Below are positions 14,852 through 22,084 of a DNA stretch of 22,084 nt, piece after piece. Within the stretch, counting starts at the first letter, position 1; the number at the start of each line of letters is the position of its first letter. The stretch covers positions 1 to 22,084 of the forward strand of contig JBFMAE010000085.1 of the NCBI GenBank assembly GCA_040756085.1, read 5' to 3'. Both the position numbers and the translations under genes were made by a program. A model generated the notes under the pieces. The model searched no databases. It was not told where the DNA came from and worked only from the letters and a program-made list of their open reading frames with translations. The DNA is from JBFMAE01 sp040756085. Lineage in GTDB: Bacteria > Desulfobacterota > BSN033 > UBA1163.

Positions 14852-16123
14852 TCATCGAAGCGGTGGGTGATAGATGGCTCGCTTCCCGAGTTCCTCTTCA
14901 ATTCGAATCAATTGGTTATACTTGGCCATGCGATCCGTCCTGGAGGTGGCACCGGCCTTGATCTGACCGGCATTGGCACCCACAGCCAGATCTGAGATAG
15001 TCGTATCCTCTGTCTCTCCAGAACGATGAGAAATGATGGTTTGATAGCCGGCCCTTTTGGCCATTTCGATTACTTCAAGGGTTTCGGTCAAGGTCCCGAT
15101 CTGGTTGGGTTTGATGAGGATAGCATTGGCCATCCCTTCCTGGATACCCCTGCTGAGACGATTCGGATTGGTGACGAAGAGGTCGTCTCCCACCAACTGA
15201 ACCTTTTTTCCAAGGCGGACCGCCATCGCCTTCCATCCTTTCCAGTCATCTTCCGCAAGGCCATCTTCAATGGAGAGGATGGGAAACCTCTTGATCAGAG
15301 CTTCGTAGTAATCGATCATTTCAGCAGAGGTCCTCTTCGGCTTTTTTTCGGCTTTAAGAAAATAGAACCCGTTCCGGTAGAATTCAGTGGCTGCGGCATC
15401 GATGCCGAGGGCCACATCTCTTTTAGGCCGATAGCCCGCCTTTCTGATGGCCTCAAGGATCAGGGTAAAGGCTTCCTCATTGGAGCGGAGGTCCGGAGCA
15501 AACCCTCCTTCGTCGCCGACAGAGGTTTTATAGCCTTTCCCTTTCAGGATCGCCTTGAGATGATGGAAGACCTCCACGCCCATTCGAAGGGCCTCCTTGA
15601 AACTCTTGGCTCCGACCGGAAGGATCATGTATTCCTGTAGATCTAAGTTATTATCCGCATGAACCCCACCGTTGAGAATGTTCATCAGGGGAAGGGGGAG
15701 GTGGTTGGCCGAAAGGCCTCCAAGATGCTGGTATAAAGGGATGTCTAAATGATTGGCTGCTGCCTTGGCGCAGGCCAGCGAGACACCCAGGATGGCATTG
15801 GCTCCCAATCGGGTTTTATTCGGAGTGCCATCCCATCGAAGCATTGCAGCATCGATCCCTTTTTGATCCAGAACATCCATCCCCAGGAGCTTGGGAGCGA
15901 TCAATCGATGGATGTTTTGTACTGCCTTCTGAACCCCTCTGCCCAGATAGCGTTTAGGATCCTTATCCCTTAGTTCCAGGGCCTCATGGCTTCCAGTGGA
16001 AGCCCCAGAAGGGACAGAGGCTCTTCCTGAAAAACCGCTTTCCAGAAAGACCTCTACCTCAACCGTAGGGTTTCCTCTTGAATCGATGATCTCCCTTCCA
16101 GTGACCTCAGTGATGATCGACAT
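14852..16123 (-). CDS. eno: Enolase
   Basis: A 423-residue cytoplasmic enzyme interconverting 2-phosphoglycerate and phosphoenolpyruvate in glycolysis and gluconeogenesis. The start is MSIITEVTGREIIDSRGNPTVEVEV, the universal enolase N-terminus. The loop GASTG is at 40-44, SVGDEGGFAP at 201-210, metal ligands D242, E286 and D313 (ALGID, SIED, VGDD), the signature LIKPNQIGTL begins near 337, and SHRSGETED is at 365-373. Length is typical. A TTG at 16138 would add five residues; the ATG at 16123 fits the family and has a G-rich ribosome site (GGGGGG) eight bases before it. The 138-base gap upstream is AT-rich repeat of the CCAAATTTC type with no gene. It lies between pgsA and the catabolic block but need not belong to either. 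Confidence 0.98.
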   Translation of the reverse strand: MSIITEVTGREIIDSRGNPTVEVEVFLESGFSGRASVPSGASTGSHEALELRDKDPKRYLGRGVQKAVQNIHRLIAPKLLGMDVLDQKGIDAAMLRWDGTPNKTRLGANAILGVSLACAKAAANHLDIPLYQHLGGLSANHLPLPLMNILNGGVHADNNLDLQEYMILPVGAKSFKEALRMGVEVFHHLKAILKGKGYKTSVGDEGGFAPDLRSNEEAFTLILEAIRKAGYRPKRDVALGIDAAATEFYRNGFYFLKAEKKPKRTSAEMIDYYEALIKRFPILSIEDGLAEDDWKGWKAMAVRLGKKVQLVGDDLFVTNPNRLSRGIQEGMANAILIKPNQIGTLTETLEVIEMAKRAGYQTIISHRSGETEDTTISDLAVGANAGQIKAGATSRTDRMAKYNQLIRIEEELGKRAIYHPPLR

Positions 16124-16261
16124 ATCCAATCCCCCCAATCATTAAATCCAAATTTCAAAATTCCAATTTCAAATAAATGTCAAAATAGCCTAATGTCGAA
16201 AGATTTCCGATTTATCCTCTCAATAAAATTTGAACTTTGAGCTTTGACATTATAGAACCTA

Positions 16262-16795
16262 TTATTTCTTTTGGTTTAAAATTCGAGTGCCCACATAGAT
16301 GTAATGAGACCCTGAGAGGATGGTGAAAAGGGCGCTTCCATAAATGCCGATGACGGAGAGTTGGTCGAAGACTGGGTAGTACCCTCTCAATAAAACGAGA
16401 AGGACCGTGGCGATCTGAAAGTCAGTGGTCACCTTGCTCAGGAGGCTCGGCTGGATTTTTGGATGATAATTGGTGAGCATCAACACAAGAAAACCTAATA
16501 GGATGATGACATCCCGGGTGATGACGATGACTGCCAGCCAGCTCGGAATGATTTCGATGATGGCGAGGGTGATGAAGGCGGAGATAAGAAGAAGTTTATC
16601 GGCGATAGGATCGAGATAGGCTCCTAATTCGGTTCGTTGGTGAGTAATGCGAGCAATGAGGCCATCGATCCCATCGGTAATTCCTGCGATCGCAAACGTG
16701 ATAAGGGCTCCCCAAAAAGATTTGTTGATGATCAGGATGATGAAAACCGGAATAAGAAGGACCCTTGTCAGGGTCATGATGTTGGGAAGGTTCAT
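16262..16795 (-). CDS. pgsA: CDP-diacylglycerol--glycerol-3-phosphate 3-phosphatidyltransferase
   Basis: A 177-residue inner-membrane enzyme making phosphatidylglycerol-phosphate from CDP-diacylglycerol and glycerol-3-phosphate. The CDP-alcohol phosphotransferase motif D-G-x2-A-R-x8-G-x3-D-x3-D is complete (D44, G45, A48, R49, G58, D62, D66). The opening NLPNIMTLTRVLLIPVFI and about five hydrophobic segments fit PgsA; a related CDP-alcohol enzyme is possible but the N-terminus argues for this one. No clear ribosome site precedes the ATG. It follows dnaB after a 102-base gap with a hairpin. Confidence 0.93.
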   Translation of the reverse strand: MNLPNIMTLTRVLLIPVFIILIINKSFWGALITFAIAGITDGIDGLIARITHQRTELGAYLDPIADKLLLISAFITLAIIEIIPSWLAVIVITRDVIILLGFLVLMLTNYHPKIQPSLLSKVTTDFQIATVLLVLLRGYYPVFDQLSVIGIYGSALFTILSGSHYIYVGTRILNQKK

Positions 16796-16826
16796 GGCTT
16801 AAATGTGTAAATAGTTCGGAGTGATT

Positions 16827-16878
16827 AGTTCGTAGTTCGGAGTAAGAAAAAATATTTTTAAGCTCCGAACTATGAACT
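16827..16878. repeat. Inverted repeat between dnaB and pgsA
   Basis: AGTTCGTAGTTCGGAG (16827-16842) pairs with 16863-16878 with one mismatch; the 20-base loop is A/T-rich. Further TTCGGAG and CTCCGAA copies extend the arms on both sides. There is no T-run directly after the stem on the minus strand, so it looks like a dispersed repeat rather than a terminator. Confidence 0.65.
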
Positions 16879-16897
16879 CCGAACACCGAACTTAAAA

Positions 16898-18262
16898 TCA
16901 TTCGTATATATTGTCAGCTTCTCCCTTATAGAGATCTTTAAAGGTCGTAAATTTATCCAAAAAAGCCAGCTCGATCTTTCCAGTAGGACCATTGCGTTGC
17001 TTTCCAATGATGACCTCAGCCTTGCCCCGATTGGGATTATCTTCTGAACGGTTATAGAGTTCGTCCCGATAAAGAAAGAGGATCACGTCAGCATCTTGTT
17101 CGATGGCTCCGGATTCTCGGAGATCTGACAGTTGGGGTCTAAAATCACGCCTTTCTTCTGTTTTACGGCTGAGCTGTGAGACGGCGATGACCGGGATATT
17201 CAGTTCCTTGGCCAGAGCCTTCAACGAACGGGAAATTTCAGAGATCTCTTGCTGTCGGCTTTCTGCTCTCGTCCTCCCTTTCATCAGCTGGAGATAGTCG
17301 ATGATGATCATGCCCAGGCCGTGTTCGCCCTTCAAACGCCGGGCCTTCGCCCTCAATTCAAGAGCCGAGAGAGCTGCTGTGTCATCGATGTAGATGGGCG
17401 CATCGGAAAGGTTCCCTGCTGCCAGCGTCAACCTCGGCCAGTCGCTCTCGTTCAGGAATCCTGTCCGGAGACGGGTCCCCTCCACATGGGCTTCAGAACA
17501 GAGCATGCGGATGACCAGCTGTTCCTTCGACATCTCCAGGGAGAAGATGGCCACAGGAATCCTTTTCTCGATGGCAGCATACTGTGAAAGATTGAGGCAG
17601 AGAGCAGTCTTTCCCATGCTGGGCCTTCCGGCGACGATAATCAGATCGGAGGGCTGGAAACCCGCAGTCATTCGATCCAGTTCTTTAAACCCCGAGGGGA
17701 CGCCAGTGACGAGCTCCTTCTTTTCAAAAAGCCTTTCGATGGTCTTGAAACTCTCTTTGACGATATCCTTGATGGGATAGAAAGAGGGCTTCACCCTGTT
17801 TTCAGAAATTTGAAAAATGGCCCGTTCCGCCTCATCAAGGAAGTTCTCCACATCGCCTCGGTCCTGGTAGCTCTGGGTGATGATTTCGGTTGAGGTTTCA
17901 ATCAGTTTTCGGAGGATGGCCTTTTCCTTGACGATCCTGGCGTAGTATTCGATATTGGCAGCGGTGGGAACCGAATCGATGAGGGAGGTGATGTAGGAAG
18001 CACCTCCGACGGAGTCGAGCCGGTCTATTTTTCGAAGTTCATGGGTCAGGGTGATAAGGTCAGCAGGTTCATCACGTTCCGAAAGGTTGATTAAGGCGGT
18101 AAAGATCTTCTGGTGGGCATCTCGATAAAAGTCATCGGCATTGAGAATTTCCATCACCTTATTAATGGCCTCATTCTCAATGAGGATCCCTCCTAGCACG
18201 GATTGCTCCGCTTCGAGATTCTGAGGAGGAAGTTTGTGGGAGGAGAAGTCAGTCTCGTTCAT
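16898..18262 (-). CDS. dnaB: Replicative DNA helicase DnaB
   Basis: A 454-residue hexameric 5'-3' helicase that unwinds the replication fork and loads primase. The N-terminal domain opens LPPQNLEAEQSVLGGIL, the linker lies around 150-190, and the RecA-like core carries Walker A GRPSMGKTA (212-220), FSLEMSKEQL, the Walker B aspartate in IIIDYLQLM, and SQLSRKTEERRDFRPQLSDLRESGAIEQDADVILFLYR. KQRNGPTG near the end is also conserved. There is no intein. AGGAG lies nine bases before the ATG and overlaps the end of rplI, whose stop is six bases upstream, so expression is tied to the ribosomal genes. Confidence 0.98.
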   Translation of the reverse strand: MNETDFSSHKLPPQNLEAEQSVLGGILIENEAINKVMEILNADDFYRDAHQKIFTALINLSERDEPADLITLTHELRKIDRLDSVGGASYITSLIDSVPTAANIEYYARIVKEKAILRKLIETSTEIITQSYQDRGDVENFLDEAERAIFQISENRVKPSFYPIKDIVKESFKTIERLFEKKELVTGVPSGFKELDRMTAGFQPSDLIIVAGRPSMGKTALCLNLSQYAAIEKRIPVAIFSLEMSKEQLVIRMLCSEAHVEGTRLRTGFLNESDWPRLTLAAGNLSDAPIYIDDTAALSALELRAKARRLKGEHGLGMIIIDYLQLMKGRTRAESRQQEISEISRSLKALAKELNIPVIAVSQLSRKTEERRDFRPQLSDLRESGAIEQDADVILFLYRDELYNRSEDNPNRGKAEVIIGKQRNGPTGKIELAFLDKFTTFKDLYKGEADNIYE

Positions 18263-18268
18263 GGAACG

Positions 18269-18712
18269 TCACTCCTGAACCACCCAGACCTTGAGATGGC
18301 CGGTCACCTCCGGATGGAGTTTGATCGGGACGGTAAACATCCCCAGATTCTTGATGGGCTCTTCCAGTAGAATCTTCTTGCGGTCCACAAGGATCCCGTT
18401 TTCCTTTAAAAAGTTCTCAATCTCCATCGAAGTCACGGATCCGAAAAGTTTTCCGCTTTCCCCAACGGATTTAGAAAAGGTGCAGGAGATCTGTTCGATC
18501 TGCTGAACCATCCTCTCCGCATCCTTTTTGATCTTTCCCATACGCTGCTGGATCTGGCGTTTTTGATGTTCGATCGCCTTGAGACTCTTTTCTGTGGCAA
18601 GGATGGCCTTCTTTTTGGGGATGAGATAATTTCTTCCATACCCGTCAGAGACCTTCACCTTATCCCCTACCTTTCCCAAAGAAGGGACATCCTCTAACAA
18701 AATGATAAGCAT
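18269..18712 (-). CDS. rplI: 50S ribosomal protein bL9
   Basis: A 147-residue protein of normal length that binds 23S rRNA near the L1 stalk. The N-terminal domain MLIILLEDVPSLGKVGDKVKVSDGYGRNYLIPKKKA is the bL9 signature; a long charged helix follows (about 40-75), then the C-terminal domain with GKLFGSVT. The ribosome site GGAGGTGAT is a near-perfect match to the 16S tail. The 103-base gap to rpsR has short purine-rich repeats and no gene. Confidence 0.98.
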   Translation of the reverse strand: MLIILLEDVPSLGKVGDKVKVSDGYGRNYLIPKKKAILATEKSLKAIEHQKRQIQQRMGKIKKDAERMVQQIEQISCTFSKSVGESGKLFGSVTSMEIENFLKENGILVDRKKILLEEPIKNLGMFTVPIKLHPEVTGHLKVWVVQE

Positions 18713-18815
18713 GGATCACCTCCAATTTTAGTCAAAGTTAGAGGTTTTAGGCTGGAGGTAATAGGCTAAAAGATTTTGCCTCAACCCTCTTACCTATTGC
18801 CTCAAACTTCATGAT

Positions 18816-19079
18816 TTATCGGATGGCCGTCGTAAATGGCAGGATAGCAATATTACGTGCCTTCTTGATGGCGACCGTTACCTCTCTCTGGTGCTTTGCA
18901 CAGTTGCCGGAGATCCTTCGGGGAATGATCTTTCCCCGTTCTGTAATGAAATATCGAAGGAGCCTTGGATTCCGATAGTCGATATCCAGTTTTTTATCGG
19001 TGCAGAATCGACAGACCTTTCGCCTCAGAAAAGTTTTTTTCTTCCTGTCGGTCCCTGATCTTTCAGCAGGTTTCTTCAT
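18816..19079 (-). CDS. rpsR: 30S ribosomal protein bS18
   Basis: An 87-residue protein that pairs with bS6 on the small subunit platform. VCRFCTDKKLDIDYRNPRLLRYFITERGKIIPRRISGNCAKHQREVTVAIKKARNIAILPFT is the full bS18 domain. CxxC plus the later C-x2-H may bind zinc, as in the cysteine-containing form of this protein. GAGGAG stands seven bases before the ATG, 19 bases after the ssb-like gene. Confidence 0.98.
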   Translation of the reverse strand: MKKPAERSGTDRKKKTFLRRKVCRFCTDKKLDIDYRNPRLLRYFITERGKIIPRRISGNCAKHQREVTVAIKKARNIAILPFTTAIR

Positions 19080-19098
19080 GCTATTCTCCTCTCACATT

Positions 19099-19452
19099 TC
19101 AATCCATGATCGGACTCTTATCCTCCACCGTTCGGAATTCGGTTGCGATTACTTCTGTGCGAGTTCGATTTTTTCCCTCTGGCGTTTTCCACCGCCGTTG
19201 ATTGAGCCGGCCCACTACCATGAGGTGCCGGCCCCTTTGAAGGAGATCGAGTTTCAATTCAGCCAATTTCCCAAAAGCTACTACGTTGATCAGGCTCCCT
19301 GTACCTTGGTGGTGCAGGGCCTTCCCGGGGCGGTCCCCGGAGTCATTCAATTCTAAGGGAAATTGAATGACAGGGGAACCATCGGGACGATAGCGAAGTT
19401 GAGGGGGTCTTAACACCTTTCCTGTAAGGATCACACGGTTCTGGGAGGTCAT
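19099..19452 (-). CDS. Short single-strand DNA-binding / PriB-like OB-fold protein
   Basis: A 117-residue OB-fold protein between rpsF and rpsR, the position of priB in many proteobacteria and of ssb in others. MTSQNRVILTGKVLRPPQLRYRPDGSPVIQFPLEL is the usual SSB/PriB start, and INVVAFGKLAELKLDLLQRGRHLMVVGRL is the central strand set. It lacks the long disordered linker and the acidic DDDIPF-type tail by which SSB recruits partners; it ends DKSPIMD. That favours a PriB-like primosome role or an accessory SSB. Its ATG overlaps the rpsF stop by four bases, with GAGGAG six bases upstream. Confidence 0.88.
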   Translation of the reverse strand: MTSQNRVILTGKVLRPPQLRYRPDGSPVIQFPLELNDSGDRPGKALHHQGTGSLINVVAFGKLAELKLDLLQRGRHLMVVGRLNQRRWKTPEGKNRTRTEVIATEFRTVEDKSPIMD

Positions 19453-19799
19453 TTCTTCTCCTCTTCTCCCGATTCCTCCTCTGGAAGGGGGACCTCAGAA
19501 TGAGACGCCCGGCGTTCGTCCAACCGAACGGATTGAAACTTGATGACCGCATCCATGACTCTGAAATTTCTCTCCACTTCGGAGAGCAGGGAAGGTGTTC
19601 CTAAAAAGTGGATCAGGATATAGTGACCTTTGTCTTTCTTTTTGACTTCATAGGCAAGTTTCCGTTTTCCCCAATCCTCAACCTTCAGGATTTCACCGTT
19701 ATATTGGGTGATAATCCCCTTGACCTTTTCGATGGTGGATTCGGTCTGTTCTTCTTCGAGGTCGGGGTTCAGAATGAAAATCGTTTCATATTTCCTCAT
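19449..19799 (-). CDS. rpsF: 30S ribosomal protein bS6
   Basis: A 116-residue protein that binds bS18. MRKYETIFILNPDLEEEQ, WGKRKLAYEVKKKDKGHYILIHF and ERNFRVMDAVIKFQSVRLDE are the family blocks; the acidic tail (EEESGEEEKK) is usual. GAGGTG lies about five bases before the ATG. It is the first gene of the rpsF-ssb-rpsR-rplI-dnaB unit and sits directly behind a good promoter. Confidence 0.98.
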   Translation of the reverse strand: MRKYETIFILNPDLEEEQTESTIEKVKGIITQYNGEILKVEDWGKRKLAYEVKKKDKGHYILIHFLGTPSLLSEVERNFRVMDAVIKFQSVRLDERRASHSEVPLPEEESGEEEKK

Positions 19800-19816
19800 G
19801 CTTCACCTCACTGTGG

Positions 19817-19846
19817 ATTATAGCCCTAAAACAGCGTTTAGAGCAA
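19817..19846 (-). promoter_or_regulatory. Sigma70-type promoter of the rpsF operon
   Basis: On the minus strand TTGCTC (19841-19846), 18 bases, then a perfect TATAAT (19817-19822). The start would fall near 19810, leaving only about 11 bases, mostly Shine-Dalgarno, before the rpsF ATG. Confidence 0.6.
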
Positions 19847-19859
19847 GGGGGCATTTCTT

Positions 19860-19919
19860 CATTGCGGATTTCAGAACTCGGAATTCGGAGTTTTGGAAAA
19901 GCCTTTAAGATTCCGCAAT
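19860..19919. repeat. Short inverted repeat upstream of the rpsF promoter
   Basis: ATTGCGGA and TCCGCAAT arms with AATTCGGAGTT between, of the same TTCGGA flavour as the dnaB-pgsA repeat. It lies between yajC and rpsF and could be a dispersed repeat; there is no T-run after the stem. Confidence 0.4.
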
Positions 19920-19930
19920 CCGAAATTCTT

Positions 19931-20260
19931 TTAGTTTGTCTTCGTTACATCCTGCCTGATGACTCCTGCGATATGGCCCCGGTTGACCTTCACCCTGACC
20001 TTATCTGAAATTTCAACCGTGATCTTATCATCTTTGATGCCTGTAATCCGGCCGTAGATCCCCCCACTCGTTAATACTTGATCTCCCTCCCTGAGAGAAC
20101 TCAATAGATTCCGATGATCCTTGGCCTTCTTCTGTTGAGGTCGGATGAGCAGGAAGTAAAAGATGACAAAGATGAGAATGAAGGGGAGGAAGCTCAAAAA
20201 TGAAGACCCCTCTTGTCCTCCTGGTGACGGCCCCATGGCATAAGCCAGCTCTGGTCCCAT
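19931..20260 (-). CDS. yajC: Preprotein translocase subunit YajC
   Basis: A 109-residue protein with one membrane segment (FLPFILIFVIFYFLLI, about 24-39) followed by RPQQKKAKDHRNLLSSLREGDQVLTSGGIYGRI, the YajC signature. It associates with SecDF in the inner membrane. AAAGGAGGA precedes the ATG closely. It starts 21 bases after tgt, the usual tgt-yajC order; secD would be expected next but rpsF follows. Confidence 0.97.
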   Translation of the reverse strand: MGPELAYAMGPSPGGQEGSSFLSFLPFILIFVIFYFLLIRPQQKKAKDHRNLLSSLREGDQVLTSGGIYGRITGIKDDKITVEISDKVRVKVNRGHIAGVIRQDVTKTN

Positions 20261-20281
20261 AAATCCTCCTTTCCATTTTTT

Positions 20282-21433
20282 CTACCCGCAGGTTGTTTCA
20301 CGGTCAATAGGGCATTCCGTTTCCAACCGATTTGGGTGTGAATCGTATGCTTTATAAAAATCGAGAAGACGGCCTTCCCGGATCGACTCCTTGATCTTCA
20401 TCATAAAATTTATATAATAAAACAAATTATGAATTGAGTTCAATCTCGACGATAAGATTTCATTGGCGAGATAAAGGTGACGGAGATAGGCTCTGGAATA
20501 ATGATGGCAGGTATAACAACCGCACGACTCGTCAACAGGCCCTCCATCTTCTGCATATTGAGCCTGTTTGATCGAGATCTTACCTCTAGAAGTAAACAGG
20601 GTTCCGTTCCGGGCGTTCCGTGTCGGAAGGACGCAATCGAAAAGGTCGATTCCCAGCATCACTGCATCGAGGATATCCTCTGGCGTCCCCACCCCCATTA
20701 AATACCTGGGAGATGTCTCCGGTAGAAGCGGAATTGTCCAATTCAAAACATCCATCATGACAGGTTTGGGTTCGCCCACGCTGAGCCCGCCAATGGCATA
20801 ACCCTTGAAATCCAACTCCACCAGGGCCCGGGCACTCTCCTCCCGCAGATCTCGATACATGCCTCCCTGTACAATCGCAAAGAGAGCGGGATCAGTCTCC
20901 CGTCTTCCTTTTAAACACCTCTCTGCCCAGCGGGTCGTCAGCGAAGTCGATCTCTTAACATATTCATAGGGGGAAGGATAGGGGACACATTCATCCAGAA
21001 CCATGGCGATGTCAGACCCGAAGGTTCTCTGAATCTCCATTACCCTTTCAGGGGTGAGGAAGTGTAAGGAGCCATCCAAGTGAGACCGGAAAGCGACCCC
21101 TTCTTCTGAGATCTTTCGAAGATCCCCGAGGCTGAAGATCTGGTAACCACCGCTATCCGTCAAAATGGGCCTCTCCCAATGGATGAAGGCATGGAGCCCT
21201 CCCAGTTTTCCGATGGTCTCGTACCCTGGTCTGAGGTAGAGATGGTAGGTGTTGCCAAGAAGGGCCTCTACGCCGACTTCCATCAGCTCCTCGGGAGTGA
21301 GGGATTTCACCGTGCCTTGAGTTCCCACAGGGAGGAAGGCAGGGGTGAAGAGGGAGCCATGATCTGTCTCAATACTACCGAGCCTCGCATGAGTAAAGGG
21401 ATCTCTTTTTATAATCTGAAACCGAAAGGCCAT
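20282..21433 (-). CDS. tgt: tRNA-guanine transglycosylase
   Basis: A 383-residue enzyme exchanging guanine 34 for preQ1 in GUN-anticodon tRNAs, the step before QueA. LTDSGGYQIFSL holds D93 and FDCVLPTRNARNG holds the nucleophile D266. Zinc ligands are C304, C306, C309 and H335 (CGCYTC ... SIHN). The substrate pocket GGLSVGEP is present. Length is typical (about 370-385). GGAG lies five bases before the ATG. It follows queA after a 108-base spacer with short repeats. Confidence 0.98.
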   Translation of the reverse strand: MAFRFQIIKRDPFTHARLGSIETDHGSLFTPAFLPVGTQGTVKSLTPEELMEVGVEALLGNTYHLYLRPGYETIGKLGGLHAFIHWERPILTDSGGYQIFSLGDLRKISEEGVAFRSHLDGSLHFLTPERVMEIQRTFGSDIAMVLDECVPYPSPYEYVKRSTSLTTRWAERCLKGRRETDPALFAIVQGGMYRDLREESARALVELDFKGYAIGGLSVGEPKPVMMDVLNWTIPLLPETSPRYLMGVGTPEDILDAVMLGIDLFDCVLPTRNARNGTLFTSRGKISIKQAQYAEDGGPVDESCGCYTCHHYSRAYLRHLYLANEILSSRLNSIHNLFYYINFMMKIKESIREGRLLDFYKAYDSHPNRLETECPIDRETTCG

Positions 21434-21541
21434 AGAACTCCGTTCGCTTCGCTCACGAATTGGAATAGAGGAATACTGGAAAGGTGGGATGATGGGTAAC
21501 CCATTATTCCATTATTCCAACCTTCCATCACTCCATATCCA

Positions 21542-22084
21542 TTATAAGATGAGCATAGCGTCGCCATAACTGTAAAACCGGTATTTTCTCTCAACGGCTT
21601 CCCGATAGGCCTTCATTAAAAAATCTTTTCCAGCGAAGGCCGATACCAGCATGACCAGTGTCGATTTGGGTAAATGAAAATTGGTGATCAGGCCGTGTAT
21701 CACACGGAAGCGATAGGGAGGGCAGATGAATAAAGAGGTCATCCCCTTGCCGGATTTCACCCCTCCATTCTCATTGCGAAAGGATTCGAGTGCACGGGTC
21801 GTGGTTGTACCAACCGCGACGACCTTTCCACCCCGGGCCTTCGTCTGCTCAATCTCTCTAACTGTTTCCTTAGTTATTTCTACCCATTCCCTCTCCATCT
21901 GATGATCTTTGATCTCATCAGCTTTAACGGGTGCGAAGGTTCCAATCCCGATGTGCAGGGTGATCCATGTGGTGCTGACCCCCTGGTCTCTGAGTGATTG
22001 AAGTAGGGATTGAGTAAAATGGAGGCCTGCGGTGGGTGAGGCAATCGCTCCATCTCTCTCCGCGAAGACGGTCTGATAACGATC
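21542..22084 (-). CDS. queA: S-adenosylmethionine:tRNA ribosyltransferase-isomerase, C-terminal part
   Basis: The frame is open to the window edge, so the 5' part is cut off; about 180 codons are seen, roughly the last half of a ~345-residue protein. It transfers the ribosyl part of SAM to preQ1-tRNA to form epoxyqueuosine. RYQTVFAERDGAIASPTAGLHFT, TLHIGIGTFAPVKADEIKDHQM, VGTTTTRALES, FICPPYRFRVIHGLITNFHLPKSTLVMLVSAFAG and RFYSYGDAMLI are all QueA blocks. An internal ATG at 21898 is not the start, because the homologous sequence continues upstream of it. It lies directly upstream of tgt, the common pairing. Confidence 0.97.
   Translation of the reverse strand, partial: DRYQTVFAERDGAIASPTAGLHFTQSLLQSLRDQGVSTTWITLHIGIGTFAPVKADEIKDHQMEREWVEITKETVREIEQTKARGGKVVAVGTTTTRALESFRNENGGVKSGKGMTSLFICPPYRFRVIHGLITNFHLPKSTLVMLVSAFAGKDFLMKAYREAVERKYRFYSYGDAMLIL

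Noticed and set aside
16139..16261. TTGACA on the minus strand as an enolase promoter
   Set aside because: No acceptable -10 lies at 16-18 bases; the surroundings are AT-rich repeat, where such hexamers are expected by chance.

Overview
The window reads as a chromosomal segment of an anaerobic bacterium, most plausibly a deltaproteobacterium (Desulfobacterota) of moderate GC. The grounds are the gene content (a 4-hydroxybutyryl-CoA dehydratase-type iron-sulfur enzyme beside CoA ligases and a branched-chain-type ABC transporter), the tgt-yajC and rpsF-ssb/priB-rpsR-rplI-dnaB housekeeping orders, and intergenic DNA full of short palindromic repeats. No 16S gene is present, so taxonomy is inference. 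Every gene except one transposase is on the minus strand, so the biological reading order runs from 22084 down to 1.

Reading that way: the end of queA, then tgt and yajC (queuosine tRNA modification and Sec translocase accessory); rpsF, a short ssb/priB-like gene, rpsR, rplI and dnaB (ribosome and replication); pgsA (phospholipid synthesis); eno (glycolysis). A catabolic block follows: two tandem phenylacetate-CoA-ligase-like genes, a short-chain dehydrogenase and a 4-hydroxybutyryl-CoA-dehydratase-like gene. Next is a complete ABC importer (Tat-exported binding protein, LivH, LivM, LivG, LivF) behind its own sigma70-type promoter. A membrane protein with a degenerate spermidine-synthase domain comes next. 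The window ends (1-1461) with a Y1/REP-type transposase element bounded by 22-bp perfect inverted repeats, placed against a broken IS110-family transposase gene.

The catabolic block and importer suggest uptake of a carboxylic or hydroxy acid, activation to a CoA thioester, and radical dehydration or isomerisation to an enoyl-CoA for beta-oxidation. The substrate cannot be fixed from sequence.

The most unusual feature is the repeat landscape. A 19-bp palindrome (CCTGCCTGCSGCAGGCAGG and a one-base variant) occurs five times. Two copies split the IS110 gene, one supplies the C-terminus and stop codon of a CoA ligase, and one is itself interrupted by another palindrome while sitting in the loop of a third, giving a three-level nest. 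One side of every copy is preceded by (A/T)TC. A second 24-bp palindrome, a 36-bp-TIR MITE-like element and AT-rich inverted repeats add to this. Together they look like very small hairpin elements that insert into one another and into genes.
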